This document shows, one piece after another, positions 46,801 through 61,490 of a stretch of 64,000 nt of DNA. How positions within the stretch are numbered: the stretch's first letter is position 1; every line of letters starts with the position of its first letter. Where the stretch lies: NCBI RefSeq assembly GCF_019649055.1, contig NW_026570306.1, forward strand, positions 248,001 through 312,000. The letters run 5' to 3'. Source of the DNA: Paramacrobiotus metropolitanus (lineage: Eukaryota; Tardigrada; Eutardigrada; Parachela; Macrobiotidae). The notes below the pieces were generated by a model, which did not search any database, had not been told where the DNA came from, and saw only the letters and a list, made by a program, of their open reading frames with translations. The translations under genes were made by a program, and so were the position numbers.

Positions 46801-49489
46801 TCGGTATATACGTGTAATTAGCCGCGTGATCGCTCCTGTATAAACGCGAGGATTCGGTGTTCAGGATATTCTGCGGGAATACTCCTCCAGCATCACCCTG
46901 GACTGGCTACTGCAGCTGGTGTCCGACGAGATTGATCTGGGTGTGTCGCATAATGTCAGCGGCTTCCTGGTGGACCTCATGCCTAATATGCGCCATTTGC
47001 TCAAATGCGAGACGCTGATTAAGGACTGCTGGGATGAGATGGAGAAGCTGGAGGAGAAGTACCCGGTGCTCTTCTCCATTGATCTTGCCGTGCCACAGGT
47101 ACAGTATACCTATGTACCCGGCATTTCTGCCGGTTGCGGTTGTGTTTCCTTAGCACGCGTTGGAGTCGCCACCTAACCGCCGCACTGATTACTGATTAGC
47201 GTTGGCCACTCAACGCTCGTGATTTCCATTTTTTAAAAAAAATGGATAATAAATAATTTGGAATAAAAATGCTGACCAGTTGCGTCTTTTTGAATGTAAT
47301 TCCATGAAGTCTGAATTAAAAATTACGTAAGAATATCTAGGAAACTATTAATTGAGGTTTATTTCTTTTGTTTCATATCTTTCACTTAAAAAATTTTCAG
47401 TATTTTTTGAAATCGTGGCAGTTTGTTAAGTTACTCAATTTTATCAAAAATACTCGTACTTCTTCATTGAAAATTGCATTCAAGCTGTTTCGATTTTTTT
47501 TTTAATCACTCTGGTTGATATCTATCTATGTCTCACGCTAGTGGCACTGAGCCCGTGTACTACGAAATTGATACTGTTTAACGTTCAGTACAGTATTATC
47601 ACCGATGTCGAAAATGACCGGCAATTCTACTAGTATTAATTGCACATGTGGTCGTTATTTACGTCTATCACACAAACTGGAAATTTTCGCATGTGTACTA
47701 TGAGAATGCCATAATTCAATCTGAGTTGCACGGGAAATTTAGTTTACAAGTGGACTGAATTTTTTACTCCGCTGTTTTATATCATATTCGATGAGGAGAA
47801 AAGTCGGCGCTTTCCGAAAAAAGACATAATTGTTTGTGTGACTGCAGGATAAACTGCCGAAGAGCGAGGGGAAGGGCGGCTCGAAGGATAAGAAGACGAA
47901 TGCGGACGGGTCGGAGGCCAGCACGTCGGACGAGATGGACTCGTACCGCATGCAGCGCCGCTACGCCCTCTACGAGTCGGCCGTCCTCAATTTCCTGCAG
48001 TACTTCCGGGAGACCGGCCGGCTGGTCAGTGTGGACGCCAGCAGCGGGGTGCCGGACCTGATCTGGCAGAAGATCAGCGACTTCCTCATCCATATGGACT
48101 TTGTGCCCAAGCGGGCCGTCAACTGTGTGATTGTCTTTGCCTTCGACGAGGACGCCTTCGTCGGCATGGATATCAGCAAGTACAGGTACTGGCTGACGGG
48201 TAGCTCACGTTGTACTAATTTACTCATCGGCAATTTTCTAACCTAAATACCGATAATTCTCAGATTATTTTGCAACTTTAACCGAAGTTTTACTTTACTT
48301 ACTTATTTATTTATTTAGTTTTTAATTATCGAGATCACGTGTGATCAAGCGAAAATTAGGCTAACGTAAAAAATTAAGCATGTGCAAGTTAATCCGAAAA
48401 ATCTGTTACTGGCAGTTCGGCTGCAAATATAGGTGAACGTTGCCTGTGCTCTGTAATAAATTGAATAGAGCGTAGTGTAACGGATCTTGTGTTCTCTTCA
48501 TTGATTCCTGTAGTGGATAAAATTACGTTGTACTCGTACCACAGGTGATATAAAACACAGTACAACTTACAAAAGTGCGTAAATCGAGGTGCAATGATTC
48601 GAAATTTTTCTTTTGCTGGCGCTAGCAGCTGTTCGGTTCATCCAATTTGCTATAATATCTCAGCATTTAATTTGTAAGTTTTTGAACCAATCTAGTACAT
48701 GAATTTTATTTAAAAGGGAACAAAATTACATGCAAAGTCAATACGAAAATATTCCACCCGTCTCGGCTGTCAAAAAGTGGCTGTTAACTTATCACAAAAG
48801 ATGTTCATTTTTTTTCCGCAATCGACATTGTGATGTAGTCTGTTGACCTTTTAATTATGTGACATTGAAACCTTATGTTTTCTTGTCAAAGTCGTATCTG
48901 TAATGATAACTTCGAAGTCATATTTGTGCGTTATTGCAGGATGCTGCGTATCCGTCTGGCCAGTCTGGCCGACAACCCCTTCGCGCCCATCGAGGACCTC
49001 ATCCGCAATCTGTGCCGCTTCATCGACATCTCGGCCAACATCGCCAACGCCTTCGCCGTGGAGCTCTACGGCACCTCCATCGACCGGCACATCCTCAACA
49101 GCGAACACTCCAAGCACATCCTGCGCAAGCGCAAGCTCTTCTTCTGCGAAGTGGAACAGGTCACCCTGGACCGCTACATCACCTTCGCGCCCAACGCCCT
49201 CAAACGCTTCGGCGCCAAGCCCAGTCTGGCGTCGCGGCGGTTTCAGTCGGTGTGCCTGCCGGATCAGGCGGTCTGCCTCTTCCCGCTGGACACCGAGCCC
49301 ATGCTGTGCCGCATCATCGCCGCCCACGTCGGCCAAGTGAAGAGCGACCGCGAGCCGGAGTACAGTCGCCGGCCCCCGCCGACCGCCGCGGGGGAGGGCG
49401 GGACCGGGGGGCGGCGGGGGTCCGCGGGGGGGATTACCTTTGCCGTGCCGTCCAAAGCCACGCCCAATGGTGTCCAGCACCGGAGATAG
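40879..49489 (+). CDS. Adenylate-kinase-like P-loop protein with N-terminal acylation signal, 580 aa
   Basis: Exons: 40879-41188, 45333-45643, 46865-47098, 47848-48185 and 48940-49489; GT-AG, phases consistent. The start was chosen at M-G-C-G-A-S-S, a textbook N-myristoylation plus Cys3 palmitoylation signal; the longer in-frame extension upstream has no such features. After a Pro/Ala-rich linker, residues 74-103 read K-I-I-F-I-F-G-G-P-G-T-H-K-G, an adenylate-kinase-type Walker A, followed by V-I-S-G-E-A-L-L. Exon 3 (T-L-D-W-L-L-Q-L-V-S-D-E-I, then F-L-V-D-L-M-P) resembles the adenylate-kinase core, but typical lid and catalytic arginines were not clearly seen, so activity is uncertain. Exon 2 is Ser/Gly-rich and may be disordered. 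Resembles uncharacterised adenylate-kinase-like proteins of nematodes and other invertebrates. Intron 1 is 4.1 kb and could hide a further exon. Confidence 0.8.
41189..45332. other. 4.1-kb first intron of the adenylate-kinase-like gene
   Basis: No coding frame or RNA gene is supported. It contains a SINE-like fragment near 43541 (TTGTAGTGTACCGGCTGATG) and a (CA)n run near 42345. The flanks GATATCGG/GTAAGT and GCGACAG/GCGAAG are good splice sites. Confidence 0.5.
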
Positions 49490-49781
49490 AGCGGGGCGGA
49501 ATTCTAATTTATGGTGTACAGACTGGTGCTTTCCTATTGGGTTGTCAACGATCGGTGTGTGCGTGTGTGTATGAGCAGGTTGAAATTTTGCGCTCTCTTT
49601 TTCGGTTTGTGCATATGCCACACATCTTCAAGCAAGTTGCAGACGAGGATTAAGCAAGCGATTCGTTAGTGATAATGCCTTTTTTTCAGGTGCAACTGTA
49701 ATATTTCTACTCGTCGGTGTTTAGACAGAAAATTAATGGACATTATACGGAAAAAATGCCTTTCTCACATATTGGTTCAAG

Positions 49782-49787
49782 AATAAA
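49782..49787 (+). terminator. Candidate poly(A) signal for the adenylate-kinase-like gene
   Basis: AATAAA about 290 nt after the stop codon. A second candidate lies near 50027. Confidence 0.45.
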
Positions 49788-50509
49788 GCCAGCGCGTTTT
49801 GACCGGGTGTTTATATTGGCGAGAAAATCAGTATGATTAAACCAGTACGATTATAGGTGACTAATGCTCAATTATTGTATAGTTGTTTAGTAAAGTTTTT
49901 CTTATTTTTAACTATTCTATTTTCTGAATTTTTTTAAAAGTTATTTGCACTTTTTTTATTTTTTTGAATATAAAAACGCACAAAATCGTAAATAAAAATT
50001 CGATTATCAATCAATTACTGCAAAGTAAATAAAGTTTTGGCACATTCGGCGCAATTTTCCCAGTGACTGTTGGCTGTAGGATGTTTTAAGACTTGTTTTT
50101 GAAAACCGGCACAGGTCCGTTAGCCATGATCCACAATAACATGTGCATTTTCGTAGTGTAAGGGCCTTTTACAGCTCTCCAAATAATCTATGGTAGAAAG
50201 CTTTAAAATAGATTGTCGAACAGTATTCCCTTTGGTTAGTGCTACTTTTTACATTTCATTACTCTTGCAGAGAAGAATTTTTTCGAAACGCAAAATGTTC
50301 CCGGTGATGGCAGATTGAAATTACTTGCATTTTCATTTTCGTTCTGATAAGCGTGTGTTACATATTTTTCCAGTCTTACTTTGAACACAGCATATATGTA
50401 TGTATATGTATTGCCTATTGGCTATTGGCAATCAAGTAATTAGTTATACTTGTAACTCGTACGTACAAAAATGTTCGGAATAAGTTATTGAACTGAATAA
50501 CTAAAAACA
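49788..50509. other. Spacer between convergent genes
   Basis: AT-rich, no gene. Contains a SINE-like A-box fragment at 50149-50164 (TTCGTAGTGTAAGGGC). Confidence 0.35.
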
Positions 50510-50515
50510 TTTATT
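50510..50515 (-). terminator. Candidate poly(A) signal for TDO2
   Basis: AATAAA on the minus strand about 155 nt beyond the TDO2 stop codon. Confidence 0.45.
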
Positions 50516-50669
50516 TAATCAATAAGGTAGACTGAAAATCGCTGTGTTTGAAATACAGTACTTGCTAAGAAAATAATCAGCCAATGGGGTGCACGCAACA
50601 CGTACGTACAAACTACATAGACCCGCGACCTTTCACCGCACAATTAATCCATTTCCATCCATGCGTCAT

Positions 50670-53190
<2,521 letters not shown>

Positions 53191-53762
53191 CCTGCACACT
53201 TAGAAGACAATCAAAAATAAAATTTTGCAAAATACTGGTGTATGGACAGACGCCCTTCAAATACGCGTGACAGAAGGGCAGTAATAAGAATTAAGAAGGC
53301 AAAATATTATTGAAGAATCCACCGTTTTCACAGCGCAGCGGCTCAGCGTAGCCGAAGGAGATCATTTATCATTTTGTTTTAGTAGATGGAAAATGTGATC
53401 GTTAGCAGTTCAGTGCGGGTGCCGTGTTGTTGCTAAAATGTCGCAAAACTTGTTCAGAAAACTGGAATTGGATTTTCTCTGTTCAGTTCATGGTTGCACG
53501 ATGCGGTTTGTATAAGGCAATTAAGACGATTATTAGAGCATTTCGAAGACTTGAGTGAACAGGTATCTGCATTGCTGATTTTCATAGAATCTTTTGCGTA
53601 AACCATAAAACAAAATATTTTCTTCATCCATACAAAAAAATTATCTTAACAAAACTTAAACAAATGCAGGCAATTATAAGCAAACTATGTAGAAATAATT
53701 AAATAATTTACCATGAGCCTTTATTCTTACATAACATATATTATCAAAAAATTACTAAATTA
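53191..53762. other. TDO2 upstream region
   Basis: No gene. Presumably contains the TDO2 promoter and 5' UTR; no canonical box was identified. Confidence 0.35.
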
Positions 53763-54432
53763 CAGTGGAACCTCTTACTCTGAACACCCCCGAACGCTGA
53801 ACACCTCCGAATCTTGAACAGCTTTTTTCATACCGGCGCTTCTCGTAATGTATAACATTAGGGGGGACCTCTGAACCCTGAACACCTCTGAACTCTGAAC
53901 CGTGAACACTCTGTTACGTACCGTAGTGTGTCTTCTTAGTAAATTAGACCTCCACGACTTGAACAGAGCAGTTCAGCAAAACATCCGGAAGATCAAGCGC
54001 TCATGGAGTTTAAGTATTATTAATCGTAACTATTCGTCTGCCGTTTAGTATTTTACTGTGTGGACAAATTTTTAGTTTTTATATGAACAGCACGGCAAAA
54101 AACACGTCGCGGACAAGATAACCGCTCCTTATTCTGATAAGAAAAAGTATATTCTCGATCATTTTCGGCCGACGAATATTAAAATTTATCTTTTTAATTC
54201 TAATTGTCGTTTTTAACCTGTTGTCTTAAGCTGTATCGAACTGATCATCAAAACATGATACAAATAGTACATTGTAGATTGCTACTATATTATATCTATA
54301 ACTGATATAAAGCTAGGGGGCCCCCTAAGAAGGTCTCCGCCCCTAGGGGCAGTACCTCCGAATCATGAACACCTCTGAACCCTGAACAAGAGACTGCGTA
54401 CCGAGAGTGTTCAGGGTCGGGAGGTTCCACTG
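53763..54432. mobile_element. Pogo/Tigger-like non-autonomous DNA transposon (MITE), 670 bp
   Basis: The ends are inverted repeats: CAGTGGAACCTC at 53763-53774 and its complement at 54421-54432, extending imperfectly with CTGAACAC. The element is flanked on both sides by TA (53761-53762 and 54433-54434), the Tc1/mariner/pogo target duplication. Subterminal arrays of the word CTGAACACCTC(T/C)GAA occur on both sides. There is no transposase frame inside, so it would depend on a transposase elsewhere. Confidence 0.8.
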
Positions 54433-55328
54433 TAGTATTTTTAATGTTTCGACTGAACAGCGCCGTTACCAAATACTCACAAGTCACAACAATAATATTT
54501 TTAAATTTGCTACATTTTTTCGCCGCAGGTTACTTTGTCTTTTGGTAATAATATTTTTGCAATTTTTACGCAGTTAAAACGTTACTGTTTGCTGTCATTT
54601 TTACCACTTCTAGCTTGTATTTCGTGGTACAATTTCGTAGTGTAGCGGCTAAAGGCTTGGCTTGGTTAGCGTCGAGGCTCGAGTTTTACATAATCAAACA
54701 AGAACTTACGATGTTAATGTAATATTAATAAATTTTTGTTTTCCTGATGTTCTTATCGTTCTTTTTTTCAAAGAAAGCGCTGTCTGATTCGGACACAGGG
54801 TTAGTATGATTTCGATACAATTTTTAATAGCGACGCGATTAAGCGGCGGTTACCGCACAACCTGCTCGACGAGTGCTTACCGCTGGCGACTCGATTGCAC
54901 TCCAAGTGTGACTAATCGCCGGCAAACAGACGTACGTAACCGCGCGCTCTCTTTGTTTGCCCTGCACACACTCCACCGCGCCGACATTTGTACGTACAAC
55001 CAACCACGTACTGCGGCATCAGCACTTTCCAGTTTTTAAATTTCCACCGATCAGCCTCTGCATCCACTCTCTCGGTCTCCGTCATAATGCCTAATCATAA
55101 CAGCCTCTTCATCTCCATCGACATTCTGCGCCGTCCACCAACGGACTTGTCTCTGTCTCTCTCTCACTCAATCGCGCGCGAGAGAGCGCATTGCGTCACC
55201 CATCGAAAAGACAGATCCTGATCGTAATCTGCGACCTGTTGCACGCGCTCTATCTGTCTCGCTATGGTTCTTTGATATCGCGATTGGCTGAAGATTTCTT
55301 GGCGTGATTATACGGATCTCCCGGGAAG
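54433..55328. other. Spacer and likely promoter of the LHFPL gene
   Basis: Contains a SINE-like fragment (54634-54650) and, at 55145-55195, CTCTC/GAGAG repeats flanking CGCGCG, a GAGA-type tract about 140 bp before the start codon. No gene. Confidence 0.4.
54634..54700 (+). repeat. tRNA-derived SINE-like fragment
   Basis: TTCGTAGTGTAGCGGCT contains a perfect pol III A box (TRGYNNANNNG). About 35 nt later GAGGCTCGAGTTTT resembles a decayed B box. Similar fragments occur at 46057, 48470, 50149, 55716, 61818 and elsewhere. Confidence 0.5.
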
Positions 55329-58300
55329 ATGTCGTCCAAATACGGTGACCTTTACAGTGAGACCAGTTACCAGGTGTACCATGCCAATTACGCCCGCAAT
55401 GCCAAGGCCATCGGGGTGCTGTGGGCCATCTTCACCGTCTGCTTCGCCATTATCAATATTGTCGCCTTCGTGCAGCCGCAGTGGCTGGGAGATACCCTGC
55501 TCAGTCCAGGTAGGAACGTACCGGTGCGCACCGTAAAGTGACGAACTCAACAATGTCGTTAGTATATTCACTCTGAATGTGTTAAAATTTTTTAGCTGCA
55601 AGTTAATTTCACGCGTTTGTAATAACGGCATTTTTTTGAAATTTTCTTATAATATGGTGAAAATCTTTTGCTGTCGGGTTTGCTCCTACTTCTTACTGCC
55701 ATTCCAGTGTATGGTTTCGTAGTGTAACGGCTATATACGTCGGCGCTTAATGGGCCAGTTCACACTTCACTGGAAAGTTTACCCAGAATGCATAAAATTC
55801 CAATACAATTAGCAAAAATTTTTTCAAAACGTTCGAAACTATACGTCAGCTTGTTGCTCATTTATTAAATCGCTATATTTGTTTTACAATTTTTTTTCGT
55901 GAAATAAAGCTTTTATTGTTTTTATTATAGTAAAAAACATTTACAGTTTTCAGAAAGTCATAAAAGACCTGTGGATCGATAAATGTCTGTATTTAGTACA
56001 CAATAAAATTGAAATTGTGACAGTTTTAATTTTATCACGTCAAATTGCATGGGACGATTATTTGCATATTCAACAGTGTAAATTGATCCTATCGTTATAA
56101 CGAACCACGAGTCCTTTCTTATTTTTATTTTTATTAATTTATTTCACTTCAGTTTTATCGACAAGATGCGAAAATTATATCATTCCGTATAGAGAATAGA
56201 CAGGCAAATGATTTGATCGTCAGTAGGAGTGATGAATTAAGCGATATGGATTACTGAATAAAAAAAACCGGTTGTTGGCGCAAGTGATGTGTGGTATGCT
56301 AATTATGCACCGCACCGCAATGGCGCAATGTGTCGTGCTTAGCAGTTTAGCTATTTGTACGCACGCTGAGTGTGTGTGTGTGTGTGCGATTGGCTAACAG
56401 CCGTTTTTGTGTGTTGTTGGACAGGCACCGGACATTTCGGCTTGTACAAATATTGTCGATGGACCGGGATGGGCACCGAGTTGAGCTGCGATGGAACGCT
56501 GTGTAAGGCAGATTTTTCTCTTTTTCTACACATTCATAACGGCTTCATCATGGCCGGTGTATTTGAATTTGATTGTATTGTGCAGTGCATATTGAACTAT
56601 TATTTAACGGGTTATTCAAAAACGGCTTCTTCTGCCAAACAGCCTCTGTTTGGAAAGCGATGAAAAAAATTCCAACGGCAAAAACGGGCCTTTTTACGTT
56701 TATTAATAACGTTTATTAATTTATAATAATAAAAACGTTTATTAATAATTAGTTTTACCTTTGGCTGCGAAGCCAGTGAAAGAAAGAAAATTTATCTTTA
56801 CGTTATCGAAAAACCGGCATCGGCACGATTAAACAAGTGATTCTGTAGTGCACTGGCTAAAGTAATGGTCTGAAAGCAATAGAAAAGGAAGTTACGGTGA
56901 TAAGAGTTATTTGCTTTCCTTGATATTTAATTTTTGCATCTAGTCCCATATACGTTATTTACAGATAAGAAAGAACATTGTTCGAAAAATTAATTTTTTG
57001 GTAGTTGAAAGGTTAATTAGTTTTTGTTAAGTGAATTTTCATGCATTTTTATTCATATCCTGTAGGTGCTTTTTAATTTGCCGGTCTTAGAAAACAGTAC
57101 ACACAGTTCTCCTCTAAACGCGCAGAAATGGTTTGCAGCGGATTTCTCCACGATCCCCAGTCATGCGTTTCGCGCCAGCACGGTGTTTATCGGGATTTCC
57201 GCGCTGATCATCCTGGTGTGTATTGTGTGTATGATCCTGTTCTTCTTCCTTCATCCGGCCACGGTCTACCAGATCTGCGGATGGCTGCAAGCATTTTCCG
57301 GTAAGCCGGAACCTTTGACAACATAGACTTCGAATTAAAAAATAGGATTAGACGTACGCAGATATTCAGAATTAATATCTTTCATTAAAATTTCATTATA
57401 TGAAATGATCAGATAATGTATTTAAAATATCTCCGTGGGTAGGTGATAGCGTAGAACAGCGGCTTCATCCTCCTCCTCCTGACCTGCCCGATACATGCGC
57501 GCATTAGCTAAGATATCCCGAATTGCATACAACGCAATATTATAGATAGAAGTTTTCCCTTTTTCTCAGAGACTTGCACACATTTTTTCATTACTTGATT
57601 TATTTATAGTTTACTAAATAGTTTAACAATTTTTATTGAATTTTATGGTTTTTTTATAGCAGTTCCCTTTAAAAATTGTACGATTACATGCCACTCCGCA
57701 CCGTGTTACCTAGCTGTCTCACTACATTTTTTTTAACTTTTCCAGTCTGCATTGGGAAAAATAACCTTTGTTGCGTTTTCTGTACAGCGCTGCTGATGTT
57801 CCTGGGTGTGGTGATTTATCCGTCGGGATGGGATCATCCGGTGGTGCGGTCGGTGTGCGGCAACGACGCGGTCAAATACTACCCGGGCGGTTGCAGTGTG
57901 CGCTGGGCATATATTCTGGCCATTCTCGGCATGTTCGACGCCATCGTTTTAGCCGCGCTGGCCTTTGTCCTGGGGACTCGCTACATCCGCCTCTCGGAGA
58001 CCATGGTCACGACGTCGCGAGCGCCCTCTGTCTATAAAGGTAGGTATCCTTCCCCTGCAGACACGGCTCTCATAATATTATTAAGGAGGCTTTCTGCTCT
58101 CCAGATTTTATTTTCCGTTTTGACATTTCCAGACCTCGTACTGAATATCGAAAAATAGTTTATTAAATTGTTAATATTTTTTATTATCATAATTATAGCA
58201 TTTAGCGAGTTTTCATAAATTATCCCTAGTCCGAATGCTACTCAGTGAACAAATACTACGTACCATGGATTCGGTGAAATGCAGTAGTAGAACGTTAGTC

Positions 58301-59006
58301 ACAAAATTTTTATGCACGATCTCGAATCCTCCCATTAGACTTCGACGAATAGAAATTTTTGCATATGACCCAATAATATTTTTTTGCTTATAAATTTCAA
58401 AATGTTCTTTAGTAATAATGTTAGTGTGTAGTGTGTACTATAACGATGCTCATAAAGCATCTCAAGTAGAGTTGCTTCCAGGGAGCTGCAATCAACTGTT
58501 CAGGTTGGAAAAGGATATGCAAGGTCAAGAAGGATCTATTATTACGATTACCAGAATCAAGAAACACCAGTTCACTGTGCGGTCAGATCGCAGGCCTAAT
58601 TATTAGAACGTCCCGTACGAACGAAAGAAGAACCAAAACTAAAATCAGGTTGAGAAACAGAATGGGGCAGAAAAGGTAGTCACAATATGGGGAGCCACGT
58701 AGACAACATTCATCCGCTTTATGTTAGTACTGTATACTGTAGAATAATAATTTACAATAATTATAATTGTATGCATTGTGTACAGGTGACATTAATTCGG
58801 CCTACACCGGCACCGGGATCCCGGCCGACGCCCAGTCCGTTGTGTCCAAGCGCTCGATGAACCTGCAACCGGTGCTGTACCCGCCCGGCCACGATCACGC
58901 CGATCATCCCGGCAAGATGAGCGAATTCACGGCGCGCCGCGACCGCTCCATCGGCAAACCGCAGACACCGCGGCTGCACGACCGCAACGACCATTTTCAC
59001 CTGTAG
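55329..59006 (+). CDS. LHFPL-family tetraspan membrane protein, 297 aa
   Basis: Exons: 55329-55509, 56425-56502, 57139-57300, 57788-58039 and 58786-59006; all introns are phase 1 with GT-AG sites. The product has the LHFPL (lipoma HMGIC fusion partner-like) hallmarks: [25 protein letters not shown]-x-W-L-G-D, the extracellular F-G-L-Y-K-Y-C with partner Cys, D-F-S-T-I-P-S-x-A-F-R-A, P-A-T-V-Y-Q-I-C-x-W-x-Q, P-x-G-W-D and [13 protein letters not shown]. Four transmembrane helices are present. It is closest in motif to the LHFPL3/4/5 group (hair-cell channel and synaptic receptor auxiliary subunits in vertebrates); the exact paralogue is not assigned. The cytoplasmic C-terminal tail (exon 5, about 72 residues, ending H-F-H-L) is longer than in vertebrate members. 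A (TG)n tract lies about 35 bp before exon 2. Confidence 0.92.
55716..55775 (+). repeat. tRNA-derived SINE-like fragment in LHFPL intron 1
   Basis: TTCGTAGTGTAACGGCTA at 55716-55733 is the best copy of the A-box word shared by many introns in the window; the B-box part is degenerate. Confidence 0.45.
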
Positions 59007-59061
59007 ATGTTCTCTATCTTGCAAGTGGCCAATATGTGTTCCTGTTTTATGTAGATACCGA

Positions 59062-60093
59062 CAACTGTCTTTTGGCTTTGTTCAGCTTTATACAGCATTG
59101 AAATTGGATTTAAAATTAGTCGTTTTATAGTGGAAATGCAGTAAATCTACTGCAGTATATTACGCTGGGGACGTGCGTGATTGAAAAGGTCAGTCTTTGG
59201 CGTTCGCATGATTTTCATACCAGAAAAGAATGGAAAAAGTAAAAAGCCATACAAAAGGTTCAGGTTTAGAAAATTCCTGTAAGTTTCTACAGTTTCTTAA
59301 TGGACGTTTGTAATAAGATGATAATAATAGCTGATTGCGTCAGTGCCGGGAGCCGGCGGGAGGTACAAAACAGGGAAACTTACTTTGGAAAACCCTTGTA
59401 CTCTGTACATATAAACGATTAACAGTACTACAGTTTTTTATATGCTTTTTCCCTATTTTCTATTCCCTATTTAATTTTTTTTCATTTACAAAATTACGAT
59501 TCACTAATTCTTCGTGAGATTATCGCCAACGTGGTAAATCCAATGAGGGAACCGACAGCGCGCCTGTATCTCGTTCGGTATGCTGCTAACTCATAGTTGT
59601 GGTTCATACTTATTAGATAACATCGAAGATCGTAGCAGAGGGGCTTTAATGAACCACCACATCTCATGAAGTTGACCCCGAAACACCACAGCGCAAAAAT
59701 TATTGACACTGTAAAATAATAATATTATGCAATCTAGTGCATTTTTAATTTTTAAAGCATTTTCACAGTAATTTCATTTTCTAACCCGAAAGACCAGAAA
59801 AAATGTTTTTGGAATAGCTAGCATAATTGATACTACAAAGGAAATAGTGGCGACAATATATCGGCGTCGAAATTATCCCTATTTTAATATACAATAGTAT
59901 AAAAAATCTTCGACTAATGCCGTGGAAATGGGCAAAAACGTATAAGCTGCGCAAAATTCACATAACTCGTTGCGCATAAACATACGCAGTGTCAACGCCT
60001 TTCTAAGTTTTAAGCGATTCAGAAAATCAATAACCAATCAAACACCTTCTAAGCAGGGCGCAATCCGAGGGAAACCGAGAAACGGCTGAAAAA
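59062..60093. other. Spacer downstream of LHFPL
   Basis: AT-rich, no supported gene. No AATAAA was found close to the LHFPL stop codon, so its 3' end is not placed. Confidence 0.3.
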
Positions 60094-60165
60094 GGCGCCG
60101 ATGGGGGAATCGAACCCCGGCTACGTCGTTAGATCCGCGTAGGCAGTACCACTGCACCACGGCGC
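60094..60165 (-). tRNA. tRNA-like pol III unit (possible tRNA pseudogene or SINE head)
   Basis: A 72-nt minus-strand sequence with an A box (TGGTGCAGTGG), a perfect B box (GGTTCGATTCC), complementary ends (GCGCCG with CGGCGC) and a TTTTT terminator immediately downstream. The T arm is near-normal. The anticodon stem CUACG/CGUAG encloses 12 nt instead of 7, and the seventh acceptor pair and D stem are weak, so no anticodon is assigned. It looks transcribable but is probably not a standard tRNA. Confidence 0.5.
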
Positions 60166-60523
60166 AATACGTTGAAATCCTTTGAAAGATTTTGTCCCTG
60201 TACGTGACCGCTTCTCGCTTCACAACCCAGTTAGGAAAGACCTCCCACGAACCAAACTAAATTTAATAAAAATCACTTTCAGCAGATTTCCAATCGGGAA
60301 GACATGATTACCACAAGATAGCGCCGAGTAATCTCGTTGTAAAAACCGGAAACTCCGCTGAAAAGTATCGCTGAGGCACACACCGTCGTTGCTCACACAA
60401 TCCATCCACACACAAATCAAAGGCAGTTAAGATCAATTAAAAAAATTCATTTAAATTTATATACAATACAGCGATTTTATATTGGCAACAATATAACAAA
60501 GAATTCAATTCAACGGAATGTTG
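60166..60523. other. Short spacer, nothing recognised
   Basis: No gene-like frame or structured repeat was seen between the tRNA-like unit and the TBC-domain remnant. Confidence 0.3.
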
Positions 60524-61490
60524 TCACGAGGAGGCGGGTTTGCGGGCGTTGCGCAGCTGGATGGCCTTGACGAGGATCCTATGTACATCGGGATTGGGAT
60601 AATTCTGACAAAGGGGGAAAAACACAACAGAGTAAAGGTTGTAATAATTCAAAATAAATTTTATTTATTTTATTTTAAAATACAGAAAAACAGAGAAAAA
60701 CCGGACAAGTAACTACGAAGAACGTAATGATGTTGCCAAGAAAATGCAGGCCATAAGGAAAAGCGAATTAATTTCTTTATTGAAATTTTATGCTCTTGGC
60801 CCTACTGTCATCGCTACATGTGGCAATACTATTACGAATTCTCGTAGTATCGTGGCCCATGAGAAACCATGGTCATCTAATGGCAACCGTGCAGGCCGCT
60901 GGCTAATGCATAATAAATACCAAAATGTAACAAATATAAATGCTTTTTTGTAGAAGAAACCCGAAAAATGTGTGAATTAATCAAGGACGGACAAATATCT
61001 ACAGAGAAATGCTTATTAAAAACTGCACCAGTTAAGGAATGTGGCCACAGCAGAGCCACAAAAACAACAGTATTCTGTAATTACTAAATTTACGGCAGCA
61101 CATTGAGGAATCACAGTGTTACTTGTTTATATTTAATGACTACTATTATTACTAATATTTAATTTCTAATATGATTAATATTGAGGAATGGTGGAATTAT
61201 TGGATGCTGTTGTAGTAGTTTCATGGACGATGCGAAATCTCCATCCAACACCTGATCCCGTATTAAACTGTCAAAATCAACGAACTCAACAAGTCATGAC
61301 CTTTGACCGAAAGTCTCAGAGTATGACAAATTGAAAACCCGGCCTACACGATCATGGCGCAGGAGATGTCGAGGAGGAAGTCGAAGTGCTGCCGATCGGC
61401 GAAGAGACTATCCCACAGGCGCAGCACTTCCGGCAGGGCGAATTCCCGGCTGAGGAGAAGGGTCAGCCAGCGGAAGCTGCGGTTACTCTT
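60524..61490 (-). pseudogene. 3' remnant of a TBC1D13-like Rab-GAP gene, truncated at 5' end
   Basis: Three blocks match the C-terminus of TBC1D13. (1) About 61490-61348: F-R-W-L-T-L-L-L-S-R-E-F, L-W-D-S-L-F-A-D and F-D-F-L-L, donor GT/GTAGG. (2) 61267-61210: L-I-R-D-Q-V-L-D-G-D-F-A-S-S-M-K-L-L-Q, acceptor TTTTGACAG, phase 2 join in frame. (3) 60604-60524: N-Y-P-N-P-D-V-H-R-I-L-V-K-A-I-Q, then stop, acceptor TTTGTCAG. The catalytic TBC fingers lie upstream and are absent. Block 1 stops at 61490, where sequence becomes homologous to LHFPL intron 2 and no acceptor remains. Block 2 lacks a GT donor. Both defects argue for a broken copy, although the rest of the gene could lie beyond the window. 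Confidence 0.75.

Noticed and set aside
48934-49653. 239-codon plus frame overlapping the last exon of the adenylate-kinase-like gene, and a 256-codon minus frame opposite it
   Set aside because: Both are GC-driven shadow frames; the spliced frame continues from exon 4 in phase and has balanced composition.
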